Notes: generated by a model not told the origin, from the sequence alone. A stretch of 17,774 nt of DNA from Candidatus Omnitrophota bacterium (GCA_016783355.1 JADHWR010000021.1:1-17774); one strand, 5' to 3'. Positions 1 through 6,022 are shown, numbered from the stretch's first letter. Program-made: numbers and translations.

Positions 1-440
1 TGGTTTGTGTTGCCCTCGATGGAGAGAATGCATGGGAATATTATAAGAATGATGGAAGGGATTTTTTGAAATTACTCTATCAGAGATTATCACAAACACC
101 CAATTTAGAGACGACCACAGTTTCAGGATACCTAAAAAGATATCCAGCGGGCGAGGATATCAAGTATCTTAAACCTGGCTCCTGGGTATATGGAAATCTA
201 AATAAATGGATTGGCTCGCCGCTTAAAAATAAGGCCTGGGAGGAGCTTATTGAAGCAAGGAAGGAATTGGAGCATGTGGAAGATAATATTAGTGAGGATA
301 AGTTAAGGATGGCTTGGAAACAGATCTATATCTTAGAGGGGAGCGATTGGTTCTGGTGGTATGATGATACAGAAGAGGATACATTTGACAAGCTCTTTCA
401 TATGCACCTATCGAATTTTTATAAAATAATCGAGAAATGA
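1..440 (+). CDS. Glycoside hydrolase family 57 protein, C-terminal part (5' end outside the window)
   Basis: The reading frame is open from base 3 to the TGA ending at 440, about 145 residues, and enters from outside the window, so it has no start here. It begins with an LDGENAWEYY segment followed by GRDFLKLLYQRL, and ends with EGSDWFWWYDD and FDKLFHMHLSNFY. This series is typical of the C-terminal half of GH57 enzymes (alpha-amylase, amylopullulanase or alpha-mannosidase-like, acting on alpha-glucans such as glycogen). The catalytic N-terminal barrel is outside the window, so the substrate cannot be told. The TTG at 66 only looks like a start, because family-like residues continue upstream of it. 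No clear terminator hairpin follows. Confidence 0.85.
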   Translation, partial: VCVALDGENAWEYYKNDGRDFLKLLYQRLSQTPNLETTTVSGYLKRYPAGEDIKYLKPGSWVYGNLNKWIGSPLKNKAWEELIEARKELEHVEDNISEDKLRMAWKQIYILEGSDWFWWYDDTEEDTFDKLFHMHLSNFYKIIEK

Positions 441-517
441 AAATTAGAAAATTCAAAATTCCCTTGTATTTTTAATCCATTTATGCATTTACAGAACACA
501 CCTCTAAATGCAAATCG

Positions 518-816
518 ATGAAATTAGCCGCTGTTTTTGTTACTCTCTCTCTGATTAACCCTGCCTTAAGTTACGCAGAATATGAAGATAGTCTTACGAT
601 CACCACGTATTACCCTCACCCTATGGCGACTACAACGAACTAACCACTCATAGCAACACTAATTTAGCAACAGATAGCGGCAACGTCGGCATCGGAACAA
701 CGAGCCCTCCCCCGTCTACAATGTTGATCGAGGGTTGGCCTGTGTGTGCTGTGAGGAGTAATTCTGGTATTTGGGAGGTGAGGCAGAAAATGAATAACCT
801 TGACGCATATTATTGA
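518..816 (+). pseudogene. Frameshifted remnant of a secreted ITTYYPSPYG-type surface protein
   Basis: An ATG at 518 opens a signal-peptide-like stretch (MKLAAVFVTLSLINPALSYA), then EYEDSLTITTYYPHP. Reading then hits a stop at about 656. From base 622, one frame over, the expected continuation appears: YGDYNELTTHSNT, then TDSGNVGIGTTSP, open to the TGA at 814-816. A single missing base near 620-622 therefore explains the break. TITTYYPSPYG followed by GNVGIGTTSP is, from memory, a signature of abundant secreted or pilin-like proteins in Omnitrophota. The remnant has only about 99 codons, so the C-terminal part is probably also lost. It lies in the 394-base gap between the GH57 gene and hicA, which otherwise holds only a weak hairpin (arms 484-490 and 504-510) and the hicA promoter. 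A sequencing or assembly error is an alternative to true decay. Confidence 0.6.
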
Positions 817-828
817 TTATGGTAAACT
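800..828 (+). promoter_or_regulatory. Predicted sigma70-type promoter of hicA, leaderless geometry
   Basis: TTGACG (800-805), a 17-base spacer and TAAACT (823-828) are followed by six bases and then the ATG of hicA at 835. The predicted +1 is thus the start codon itself. No Shine-Dalgarno sequence is visible before 835, which is consistent. The -10 is a 4/6 match, so this is the weakest of the three similar promoters in the window. Confidence 0.4.
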
Positions 829-834
829 TCAACT

Positions 835-1098
835 ATGGGCAGATATTATAAACTTCTGGAACGTATTTTGCATGGTAGATCTGATGCAAATATTCCTTTT
901 GCACAGATGCGTCAATTGCTGAAGAAGTTGGGGTTTGAAGAGCGAATTCGTGGCAGCCATCATATTTTTACTAAAGAAGAGATTGAGGAGATTCTGAATT
1001 TACAGTCCAGGGGTTCGAAGGCTAAACCGTATCAAGTTAAACAGGTTCGTCACGTAATTCTAAAATATAAACTCGGAGGGCAAAATGGTTCGCTATGA
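835..1098 (+). CDS. hicA: HicA family toxin (mRNA interferase)
   Basis: This 87-residue protein matches the HicA/YcfA family, whose members are small ribosome-independent mRNA interferases with a dsRBD-like fold. The N-terminal half reads NIPFAQMRQLLKKLGF. GSHHIF at residues 40-45 contains the histidine region required for catalysis. The tail, with NLQSRGSKAKPYQVKQVR, is typical of the longer HicA variants. The reading frame overlaps hicB by 14 bases, the classical toxin-first arrangement that couples translation of the two. The start has no ribosome binding site but sits six bases after a possible -10 box, so it may be translated from a leaderless transcript. The pair lies next to a decayed gene, which fits an accessory or horizontally acquired island. 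Confidence 0.85.
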   Translation: MGRYYKLLERILHGRSDANIPFAQMRQLLKKLGFEERIRGSHHIFTKEEIEEILNLQSRGSKAKPYQVKQVRHVILKYKLGGQNGSL

Positions 1099-1294
1099 AG
1101 TAATTATTTATTGGAGCGCTGAGGACAAAGCATTTATCGCGGAAGTCCCGGAACTGCCTGGTTGTATGGCAGATGGAGCAACATATCAGGAAGCCCTGGT
1201 TAATGTGAAAGTAGTGATTAAAGAATGGATTGAGACTGCTAAGGAATTAGGGCGTTCGATTCCTGAACCAAAAGGGCGTTTGGTATTTGCATAA
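1085..1294 (+). CDS. hicB: HicB family antitoxin, short form
   Basis: This 69-residue protein has the HicB/UPF0150 fold signature: a beta-strand start (YEVIIYWSAEDKAFIAEVPELPGC), then GATYQEALVNVKVVIKEWIETAKELG, and the closing IPEP motif. It is expected to bind and neutralise the HicA product encoded just upstream. A strong GGAGGG (1075-1080) precedes the ATG at 1085, inside the 3' end of hicA. The protein ends shortly after the IPEP region and has no visible C-terminal helix-turn-helix or ribbon-helix-helix domain. Short HicB proteins are known, but this one may not repress its own promoter. Its stop lies only 9 bases from the end of the convergent thpR gene. Confidence 0.85.
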   Translation: MVRYEVIIYWSAEDKAFIAEVPELPGCMADGATYQEALVNVKVVIKEWIETAKELGRSIPEPKGRLVFA

Positions 1295-1303
1295 GTACAT
1301 TAA

Positions 1304-1858
1304 TTATTTATTTAAAGGTATGATATGCCGGGGTTCGTAGATTGGACCCGCGGCTGTGAGGGTGCTTTTAAAAAGTACTAATGATTGGACAAGGAATTTT
1401 TCCTCAGAAGCAGCAATCAAATTTAATTTCTCTATCAGCCCCTGCCGGTTTTTTGGAGAGCGTAGGCGGCCCAAAGTAATATGAGACTGAAAGGGCCGAC
1501 TTTCTTTCGCAAAACCCAATTTTAGAAGTTGCTTTTCTAACTCCTCAAAGATTTTTACCAGAGGGAGATGGTTTTCTGCCTCAACCCAAATGACACGTGG
1601 ATATTGTTTTCTGGGAAAGGCGCCTACTCTGGTTAAGGTGAGTTCAAAAGAGGGGGTATTTCGCGTTATCTCTTTTAGGAGATCTGATATCTGCTGCGCC
1701 TTTTTTTCGTCAATTTCCCCTAAGAATTTTAGAGTGAGGTGCAGATTACCTGGTTTGACCCACTTTACATCTGCATCTGCTTGTTTTAATTCCTCCTCGA
1801 TTTTTGCCAGTTCCTTTTGTATATGGCTGGGTAGTTCTATTGCAATAAATGCCCTCAT
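1304..1858 (-). CDS. thpR: RNA 2',3'-cyclic phosphodiesterase (2'-5' RNA ligase family)
   Basis: This 184-residue protein is full length for the LigT/ThpR branch of the 2H phosphoesterase superfamily. Both catalytic HxT motifs are visible: HLT at residues 40-42 and HIT at 126-128. The N-terminus MRAFIAIELP is typical and supports the ATG at 1858. The family hydrolyses 2',3'-cyclic phosphate ends of RNA and can join tRNA halves with a 2'-5' bond. Its physiological substrate in bacteria is uncertain. The gene lies 25 bases downstream of pncC on the same strand and probably forms an operon with it. In many bacteria thpR is found beside cinA/pncC. A possible private promoter overlaps the pncC stop (TTGACA at 1882-1887, TATACG at 1859-1864), but its +1 would fall inside the gene, so co-transcription is the simpler reading. 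Confidence 0.88.
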   Translation of the reverse strand: MRAFIAIELPSHIQKELAKIEEELKQADADVKWVKPGNLHLTLKFLGEIDEKKAQQISDLLKEITRNTPSFELTLTRVGAFPRKQYPRVIWVEAENHLPLVKIFEELEKQLLKLGFAKESRPFQSHITLGRLRSPKNRQGLIEKLNLIAASEEKFLVQSLVLFKSTLTAAGPIYEPRHIIPLNK

Positions 1859-1883
1859 CGTATAATGTACTGCATCCCTTTTG

Positions 1884-2558
1884 TCAAGTTAAACTTTTGT
1901 AATAAAGCAAGCGGGTCCTGTCTCGGCAGAGCCCAAAATTGTCCTCGCTCAAGGGGAAGCCTCTAGAGGGCGTAATTCGCTGCGGGCTATTTTGGGCAGC
2001 CCACTGCCTCGCCACCCGCTTCGATACACTCTTTTTCAAAAGAAGGTTTTTAAGTATTGATAGTGCTTTTAGAGCAGCTTTTCTTTTTACTTCCAGGCGA
2101 GGCCCGGAGAAACAAAATCCTTCTGTTAAGCCAGCCTTTTGGCCGGCTATAGAAATATATACAGTACCGATTGGTGGTTCGACTTCGTCCCTCGACTCCG
2201 CTCGGGATAAACTCCGTCGAAGGATTGACTTTTTCTTTGTTGCTCCTCTGGGTCCGGCAATTCCAGTAATACCCATTCCATAATCAGCGTGCGCAATCCG
2301 GCGAATGTTTCTTGCCATAAGAGAAGCTGTCTGTTTTGATACTGCCCCATATTTATTAATAATCTGAGGGGAAACCTTAAGGAAAGAGGTTTTTGCCTTG
2401 TTGCTATAAGCAATCAGGCCTAAAAGAAAATATTGCGAGCTGCCGGGGATATTGGTTAAGAGGTTAGATAAAAGTCCCCCCGTGCAAGATTCTGCAACAG
2501 CCAGCGTCTTTTTTTGCTTGAGCAATAGTTGATTTACAACCAGTGCGAGTCCGATCAT
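1884..2558 (-). CDS. pncC: Nicotinamide-nucleotide amidohydrolase (CinA C-terminal domain) with two repeat-derived extensions
   Basis: The protein converts NMN to nicotinate mononucleotide in the pyridine nucleotide salvage cycle. From the ATG at 2558 it has 224 residues. AESCTGG (residues 22-28), the GxIAYSN block and GITGIAGP followed by PIGTVYISIAG define the CinA C-terminal domain, normally about 160-170 residues. The excess has two sources. An 18-residue insertion (SILRRS...DEVEP, bases 2175-2228) splits the GIAGP to IGTVY segment. About 36 C-terminal residues (RVARQWAAQN to RDRTR) come from a 111-bp repeat at 1910-2020. Removing both restores a normal length. The ATG at 2558 is preferred over the ATG at 2594 because the promoter -10 (2566-2571) lies between them and because it is the family-like start. 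Whether the enzyme is active with the insertion is unknown. Confidence 0.85.
   Translation of the reverse strand: MIGLALVVNQLLLKQKKTLAVAESCTGGLLSNLLTNIPGSSQYFLLGLIAYSNKAKTSFLKVSPQIINKYGAVSKQTASLMARNIRRIAHADYGMGITGIAGPRGATKKKSILRRSLSRAESRDEVEPPIGTVYISIAGQKAGLTEGFCFSGPRLEVKRKAALKALSILKNLLLKKSVSKRVARQWAAQNSPQRITPSRGFPLSEDNFGLCRDRTRLLYYKSLT
1909..2021 (-). repeat. Copy 1 of a ~111-bp MITE-like inverted-repeat element, forming the 3' end of pncC
   Basis: The stretch is bounded by AAGCGGGT and ACCCGCTT. On the minus strand it is nearly identical to 13840-13950 on the plus strand, with only scattered substitutions. Its halves form a long imperfect hairpin: the GCGGGT ends pair, then segments near GGCAGAGCCCAAAATTG and its mate. 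The centre is CCTCTAGAGG, a perfect 10-bp palindrome. In pncC it is read in an open frame giving RVARQWAAQNSPQRITPSRG and then FPLSEDNFGLCRDRTR. Confidence 0.8.
2175..2228 (-). repeat. 54-bp palindromic element inserted in frame in pncC
   Basis: The segment equals exactly 18 codons and interrupts a normally contiguous CinA motif. It has TTCGAC (2178-2183) and GTCGAA (2216-2221) as outer inverted arms, with further nested complementary TCGACTCC/GGAG-type segments. Its end on the minus strand starts TCAATCCTTCGAC, the same 13 bases that begin the element inside cca at 11175. The internal TCGACTCCGCTCGGGAT resembles the other half of the cca element with two differences. The two are therefore members of one repeat family. 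Confidence 0.75.
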
Positions 2559-2565
2559 TTCTGTT

Positions 2566-2594
2566 ATTATACATACTTGCAATTTTCTTGACAA
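2566..2594 (-). promoter_or_regulatory. pncC promoter, near-consensus, leaderless geometry
   Basis: On the minus strand TTGTCA (2594-2589), a 17-base spacer and a perfect TATAAT (2571-2566) are followed by seven bases and the ATG of pncC at 2558. The predicted start of transcription falls at 2559 or 2558. No ribosome binding site can fit in the leader. The -35 overlaps that of the divergent ribBA promoter. Confidence 0.7.
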
Positions 2595-2616
2595 GGCCTA
2601 TTTTTGATTTTATACT
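2588..2616 (+). promoter_or_regulatory. ribBA promoter, near-consensus, leaderless geometry
   Basis: A perfect TTGACA (2588-2593), a 17-base spacer and TATACT (2611-2616, 5/6 match) are followed by seven bases and the ATG of ribBA at 2624. The predicted +1 is 2623 or 2624. It shares five of its six -35 bases with the divergent pncC promoter, so RNA polymerase should be able to occupy only one of the two at a time. Confidence 0.75.
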
Positions 2617-2623
2617 GAATGGT

Positions 2624-3838
2624 ATGTTTAATACAATTCCACAGATCCTGGAGGACTTAAAAGCAGGCAAAATGGTAGTTGTTGTTGATGACTGCGAGCG
2701 CGAAAACGAAGGGGATTTAGTTTTGCCTGCCCAGAATGCAACGCCCCCGAATATAAATTTTATGGCAAAGTTTGGCCGGGGGCTGATCTGTATTGCAATG
2801 GAGGAAGAGCGCCTTACGCAATTAAATCTCTTTTCTTTGGCAGAGACAATTAAAACAACTCAAAAAAAAGACCCTTTTTCTACGGCCTGGATGATTTCTG
2901 TTGATGCGGCGAGGGGGATTACCACTGGTATCTCTGCTTATGACCGCGCAAGGACAATCGAGGTTCTCATTGACCCGCAAGCCACACCTGAAGATTTAGT
3001 CAAGCCGGGTCATCTTTTTCCTCTTAAGGCGCGCAAAGGCGGGGTTCTCGTGAGGTCAGGACACACTGAGGCAACAGTTGATTTGATGCGTCTGGCTGGT
3101 CTTTATCCTGCAGGGGTAATCTGTGAGGTTATGGATGAGGACGGTTCCATGGCAAGACTTCCCAAATTAGTTGAATTTGCCTGCGCGCATAATTTAAAGA
3201 TTTGCTCAATCGCTGACCTGATTCAATATAGGCGAAGAAATGAGAAATTTGTTGAATGTATAAGCTCCTGTAGTCTGCCTACGGAATTCGGGGCTTTTAA
3301 CTTGTTAATGTATCGTGACCGTATTGATAATGAGAAGCACGTTGCCCTGGTAATGGGTGATGTTAGTGGGCAGGAGCCGGTTTTGGTAAGGGTTCACTCG
3401 CAGTGTTTAACCGGAGATGTATTTTTATCATTGCGTTGTGATTGCGGCAAGCAGTTACGCAGGAGTATGCAGATGATCAGTGAGGAAAAAAAAGGCGTAA
3501 TTCTTTATATGCAACAAGAGGGAAGAGGCATTGGTTTTACAAATAAGGTCCATGCTTATCATCTTCAGGATAAGGGCATGGATACTGTAGAGGCAAATGA
3601 GGCTTTAGGCTTTAAGCCTGATTTGCGTGATTACGGAATTGGTGCGCAAATCTTAGTCGATTTAGGCCTTAAGAATATTCGGCTTTTGACAAATAATCCG
3701 CGCAAGATTGTCGGTCTTGAGGGCTTTGGTTTAAAGGTAGTTGAACGGGCGAGTTTAGAAATTGAGCCGACGCCCGAGAATTTCAATTATCTTAAGACCA
3801 AGAAGGAGAAACTCGGCCATCAGCTGGACAATGTATGA
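2624..3838 (+). CDS. ribBA: Bifunctional 3,4-dihydroxy-2-butanone 4-phosphate synthase / GTP cyclohydrolase II
   Basis: This 404-residue fusion makes both riboflavin precursors, from ribulose 5-phosphate and from GTP. The N-terminal half (about 1-203) has DDCERENEGD (22-31), GITTGISAYDRA (98-109), KPGH (127-130) and GGVLVRSGHTEA (139-150). The C-terminal half (about 205-404) has VRVHSQCLTGD, with zinc ligands Cys261, Cys272 and Cys274, QQEGRGIGF, and the final LLTNNPRK. The usual HSEC reads HSQC here, a small variation. The start at 2624 is chosen because MFNTIPQILEDLKAGK is the family N-terminus and the ATG at 2543 lies upstream of the promoter. It is the first gene of the riboflavin cluster. 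A 192-base gap with hairpins separates it from ribH. I see no FMN riboswitch in front of it; a leaderless start leaves no room for one. Confidence 0.95.
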   Translation: MFNTIPQILEDLKAGKMVVVVDDCERENEGDLVLPAQNATPPNINFMAKFGRGLICIAMEEERLTQLNLFSLAETIKTTQKKDPFSTAWMISVDAARGITTGISAYDRARTIEVLIDPQATPEDLVKPGHLFPLKARKGGVLVRSGHTEATVDLMRLAGLYPAGVICEVMDEDGSMARLPKLVEFACAHNLKICSIADLIQYRRRNEKFVECISSCSLPTEFGAFNLLMYRDRIDNEKHVALVMGDVSGQEPVLVRVHSQCLTGDVFLSLRCDCGKQLRRSMQMISEEKKGVILYMQQEGRGIGFTNKVHAYHLQDKGMDTVEANEALGFKPDLRDYGIGAQILVDLGLKNIRLLTNNPRKIVGLEGFGLKVVERASLEIEPTPENFNYLKTKKEKLGHQLDNV

Positions 3839-3841
3839 TTT

Positions 3842-3904
3842 ATCCCGATAGCAAAGCGCTGCTAAAATTTAGACTAAACTAAATTTTCTTGCAGCTATCG
3901 GGGT
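3842..3904 (+). repeat. Long nested hairpin after ribBA
   Basis: ATCCCGATAGC (3842-3852) pairs with GCTATCGGGGT (3894-3904) with one G-U wobble. Inside it AAAATTTAG (3864-3872) pairs with CTAAATTTT (3879-3887) around a six-base loop. It starts four bases after the ribBA stop. There is no T-run, so it is not a typical intrinsic terminator. It may stabilise the 3' end or attenuate transcription into ribH. Confidence 0.6.
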
Positions 3905-3932
3905 TAAGCTTACATATATCCCTTGCTTAAAC

Positions 3933-3969
3933 AAGCTAAAATTCTCCCCGCAGGGGATAATTTTAGCTT
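3933..3969 (+). repeat. Perfect-stem hairpin between ribBA and ribH
   Basis: AAGCTAAAATT (3933-3943) pairs with AATTTTAGCTT (3959-3969). After one mismatched pair TCCCC pairs with GGGGA around a three-base loop. This gives a 17-position stem, very stable for this base composition. The following TCGGGAT (3975-3981) is also complementary to the ATCCCGA that begins the previous hairpin (3842-3848), so alternative folds are possible. Confidence 0.6.
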
Positions 3970-3987
3970 AAGCTTCGGGATCAATTC

Positions 3988-4011
3988 GTCCGCCAACGAA
4001 CTTTGGCGGAC
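3988..4011 (+). repeat. GTCCGCCAA hairpin just upstream of ribH
   Basis: GTCCGCCAA (3988-3996) and TTGGCGGAC (4003-4011) form a perfect 9-bp stem with a six-base loop. It ends ten bases before the strong GGGAGGG ribosome binding site of ribH (4019-4025). Similar TCCGCCAA palindromes are, from memory, common dispersed repeats in uncultured bacterial genomes. Confidence 0.55.
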
Positions 4012-4030
4012 TCATTAAGGGAGGGTAAGA

Positions 4031-4495
4031 ATGATTAAGGTAGTTGAAGGCAAGCTCGTAGCAAAAGGAAAGTGTTTTGGTGTTGTGATTTCGCGATTTA
4101 ATGACTTTATAAGCAAGCAATTACTCAGTGGTTGTATTGATACTCTCGTGCGCCATGGGACAGACGAAAAAGATATTCGTGTGGTCTGGGTGCCGGGCGC
4201 ATTTGAGATTCCCCTTTTAGCTCAGAGGTTAGCGAAGCAAAAAGAGATCGATGCAGTGATTTGTCTGGGTGCAATCATTCGTGGCTCAACCCCTCATTTT
4301 GATTATATTGCTTCAGAAGCGGCCAAGGGTATTGCGCGGGTTGGCCTGGCGGCAAATAAGCCTGTGACCTTTGGGATAATTACCGCTGATACAATTGAGC
4401 AGGCGATTGAGCGAGCAGGAGCTAAGGATGGCAACAAAGGCCGCGATGCTGCATTAAATGCCATTGAGATGGTAGATGTAGTTGCTCATGCGTAA
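4031..4495 (+). CDS. ribH: 6,7-dimethyl-8-ribityllumazine synthase
   Basis: This 154-residue protein is full length. It condenses the DHBP synthase product (3,4-dihydroxy-2-butanone 4-phosphate) with the ribitylaminouracil formed by RibD, giving the lumazine precursor of riboflavin. Visible motifs are SRFN (21-24), VPGAFEIP (54-61), GAIIRGSTPHFDYI with the catalytic histidine at 89, and NKGRDAA near 135. The family forms pentamers or 60-mer capsids. A strong GGGAGGG lies five bases before the ATG, in contrast to the leaderless look of ribBA. The 3' end overlaps nusB by 8 bases, so the two are likely translationally coupled. Confidence 0.96.
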   Translation: MIKVVEGKLVAKGKCFGVVISRFNDFISKQLLSGCIDTLVRHGTDEKDIRVVWVPGAFEIPLLAQRLAKQKEIDAVICLGAIIRGSTPHFDYIASEAAKGIARVGLAANKPVTFGIITADTIEQAIERAGAKDGNKGRDAALNAIEMVDVVAHA

Positions 4496-4898
4496 GCGCA
4501 CAAAGGCAAGGGAAGTTGCTTTACAGATTCTTTACCAGAGAGACATAAGGTCTTTAAGAGAAGCCGGACAAGAGTCTCTATCTGAGATTATTGGCGATGT
4601 TGATACTGAGATAAAGGAATTTGCCCATGAATTATTGAAGGGCGTAGAAGAGCATTCTGAAGAAATTGATGCAAAGATTAGCCAATATGCAACCAACTGG
4701 GTTCTTCCACGTATGTCTGTTGTTGACCGCAATATCCTTCGGCAGGCTTGTTTTGAATTAATATATCGCTCTGATATCCCACCCAAGGTTACCATTAACG
4801 AAGCAGTTGAGCTGGCGAAGCGTTTTTCCGGAGAAGAAGCAGGAAAATTTGTTAATGGAATTCTCGACAAGATAAGATCAGAGCTAAATAAAGATTGA
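4488..4898 (+). CDS. nusB: Transcription antitermination factor NusB
   Basis: This 136-residue all-helical protein has the NusB signature: an N-terminal RKRTKAREVALQILYQRDI, a central VLPRMSVVDRNILRQACFELIY, and PPKVTINEAVELAKRFSGEEAGKFVNGILDKI at the C-terminus. With NusE (S10) it binds boxA and supports processive transcription of rRNA operons. The ATG at 4488 is preferred over the TTG at 4482 because MRKRTKAREVAL is the usual N-terminus. It overlaps the ribH stop. ribH-nusB is a common pairing in bacteria, but here ribD and ribE follow, so nusB is enclosed within the riboflavin pathway genes. Confidence 0.94.
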   Translation: MRKRTKAREVALQILYQRDIRSLREAGQESLSEIIGDVDTEIKEFAHELLKGVEEHSEEIDAKISQYATNWVLPRMSVVDRNILRQACFELIYRSDIPPKVTINEAVELAKRFSGEEAGKFVNGILDKIRSELNKD

Positions 4899-4924
4899 GC
4901 CCCAATTTTGATTGAGATCCAAAT

Positions 4925-6022
4925 TTGAAAAAAGAGAAGACCCACGAATATTATATGAATTTGGCAATGCGCCTGGCTTTGCGCGCAAAAGGAAGAACTT
5001 TTCCTAATCCTTTGGTAGGGGCAATTGTTGTAAAATCCGGCCGTATCATCAGCCGTGGATATCATAAAAAAGTAGGCCTTCCTCATGCAGAGGTTGTCTG
5101 TTTGACTCTTGCCGCAGAAAGAGCCAATGGTGCAACCCTCTACGTAACCTTAGAGCCGTGTTCTTGCTTTGGTCGCACACCTGCCTGTACAGATATGATT
5201 ATCAGCAGTAGAATAAAAGAGGTGATTGTTGGTATGTTAGACCCAAACCCTCGCAATAATGGAAAAGGGATTGAAATTCTACGCGAGCATGGCATAAAGG
5301 TGGAGGTTGGATTTTTGGAAGAGAAACTAAGGGCCATAAATCAACCCTTTATTAAATACATTACCAAAAAGCTTCCTTATGTGACGGTAAAGGTTGGTCA
5401 ATCTTTAGATGGAAAGATTGCCAGTCGCAGCGGCGATTCTCACTGGGTTACCTCTGACAAGGCGCGGGAATACGCGCATCATCTGCGCAATGAGTTTGAT
5501 GCGATAATGGTTGGGGTAAATACAGTTATCCGCGATAATCCTAAACTCGATGCACCCAAGGGGGCATTGACAAAGATTATTGTCGACAGTCACTTAAGTA
5601 TTTCACTTGAAGCCCTTGTTTTGAATACCGCCCCTGTAGTTATTGCCACATTGTCTACTTCATCTGCTCAGGAGACACCCAATCGCCGGTTATTAAGTCA
5701 AAAGGCAAGGATTTTAGAGGTAAAGGAAAAAGAGGGATTGGTAAATCTACGGGATATACTGAAGAAGCTGGCACGAGAAGGCGTCAGCAATATTCTCGTT
5801 GAGGGAGGGGGCAATTTAATCGGCTCTTTATTTGATGAAGATTTGGTAGACAGGATTTTATTCTTTATTAGCCCGAAGATTATCGGCGGAGAAAAGGCAA
5901 TAAGTTCAGTAATGGGAAAAGGCAGAAGATTTGTGGACCAGGCATACAAGTTAAAAGATATGAAATTAAAAAGAATTGACAGCGAGCTTTTGGTTGAGGG
6001 TTATGTTCACTGGTATAATTGA
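4925..6022 (+). CDS. ribD: Bifunctional diaminohydroxyphosphoribosylaminopyrimidine deaminase / 5-amino-6-(5-phosphoribosylamino)uracil reductase
   Basis: This 365-residue protein performs the second and third steps of the GTP branch of riboflavin synthesis. The deaminase domain (about 1-145) shows the zinc site: HAE at 54-56, and EPCSCFGRTPAC with Cys79 and Cys88. The reductase domain (about 150-365) has VKVGQSLDGKIA, GVNTVIRDNP, VEGGGNLIGSLF and the final ISPKIIGG. The best start is TTG at 4925, because KTHEYYMNLAMRLALRAKGRTFPNP matches the family N-terminus. An ATG at 4955 would trim ten residues. No clear ribosome binding site precedes it. It follows nusB by 26 bases and overlaps ribE by 20 bases. 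Confidence 0.94.
   Translation: MKKEKTHEYYMNLAMRLALRAKGRTFPNPLVGAIVVKSGRIISRGYHKKVGLPHAEVVCLTLAAERANGATLYVTLEPCSCFGRTPACTDMIISSRIKEVIVGMLDPNPRNNGKGIEILREHGIKVEVGFLEEKLRAINQPFIKYITKKLPYVTVKVGQSLDGKIASRSGDSHWVTSDKAREYAHHLRNEFDAIMVGVNTVIRDNPKLDAPKGALTKIIVDSHLSISLEALVLNTAPVVIATLSTSSAQETPNRRLLSQKARILEVKEKEGLVNLRDILKKLAREGVSNILVEGGGNLIGSLFDEDLVDRILFFISPKIIGGEKAISSVMGKGRRFVDQAYKLKDMKLKRIDSELLVEGYVHWYN

Noticed and set aside
614..628. Programmed -1 frameshift in the surface-protein remnant
   Set aside because: There is no slippery heptamer or downstream pseudoknot signal at the shift point; a simple one-base deletion explains it.
1859..1887. Possible promoter of thpR (TTGACA, 17 bases, TATACG)
   Set aside because: The -10 abuts the start codon, so transcription would begin inside the gene, and the -35 overlaps the pncC stop; co-transcription with pncC is simpler. 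Not excluded.
1590..2283. Two plus-strand open frames (1590-1865 and 1939-2283) over thpR and pncC
   Set aside because: They lie wholly opposite well-supported minus-strand genes and show no family features; the second is largely the repeat element read backwards.
2543..2623. Upstream ATG that would extend ribBA by 27 hydrophobic residues
   Set aside because: The extension is encoded across the -35 and -10 boxes of the ribBA promoter and is not part of the family; MFNTIPQILEDL at 2624 is the proper start.
2596..4030. FMN riboswitch for the riboflavin genes
   Set aside because: No conserved RFN-element sequence was recognised before ribBA or ribH; the ribBA leader appears too short to contain one.
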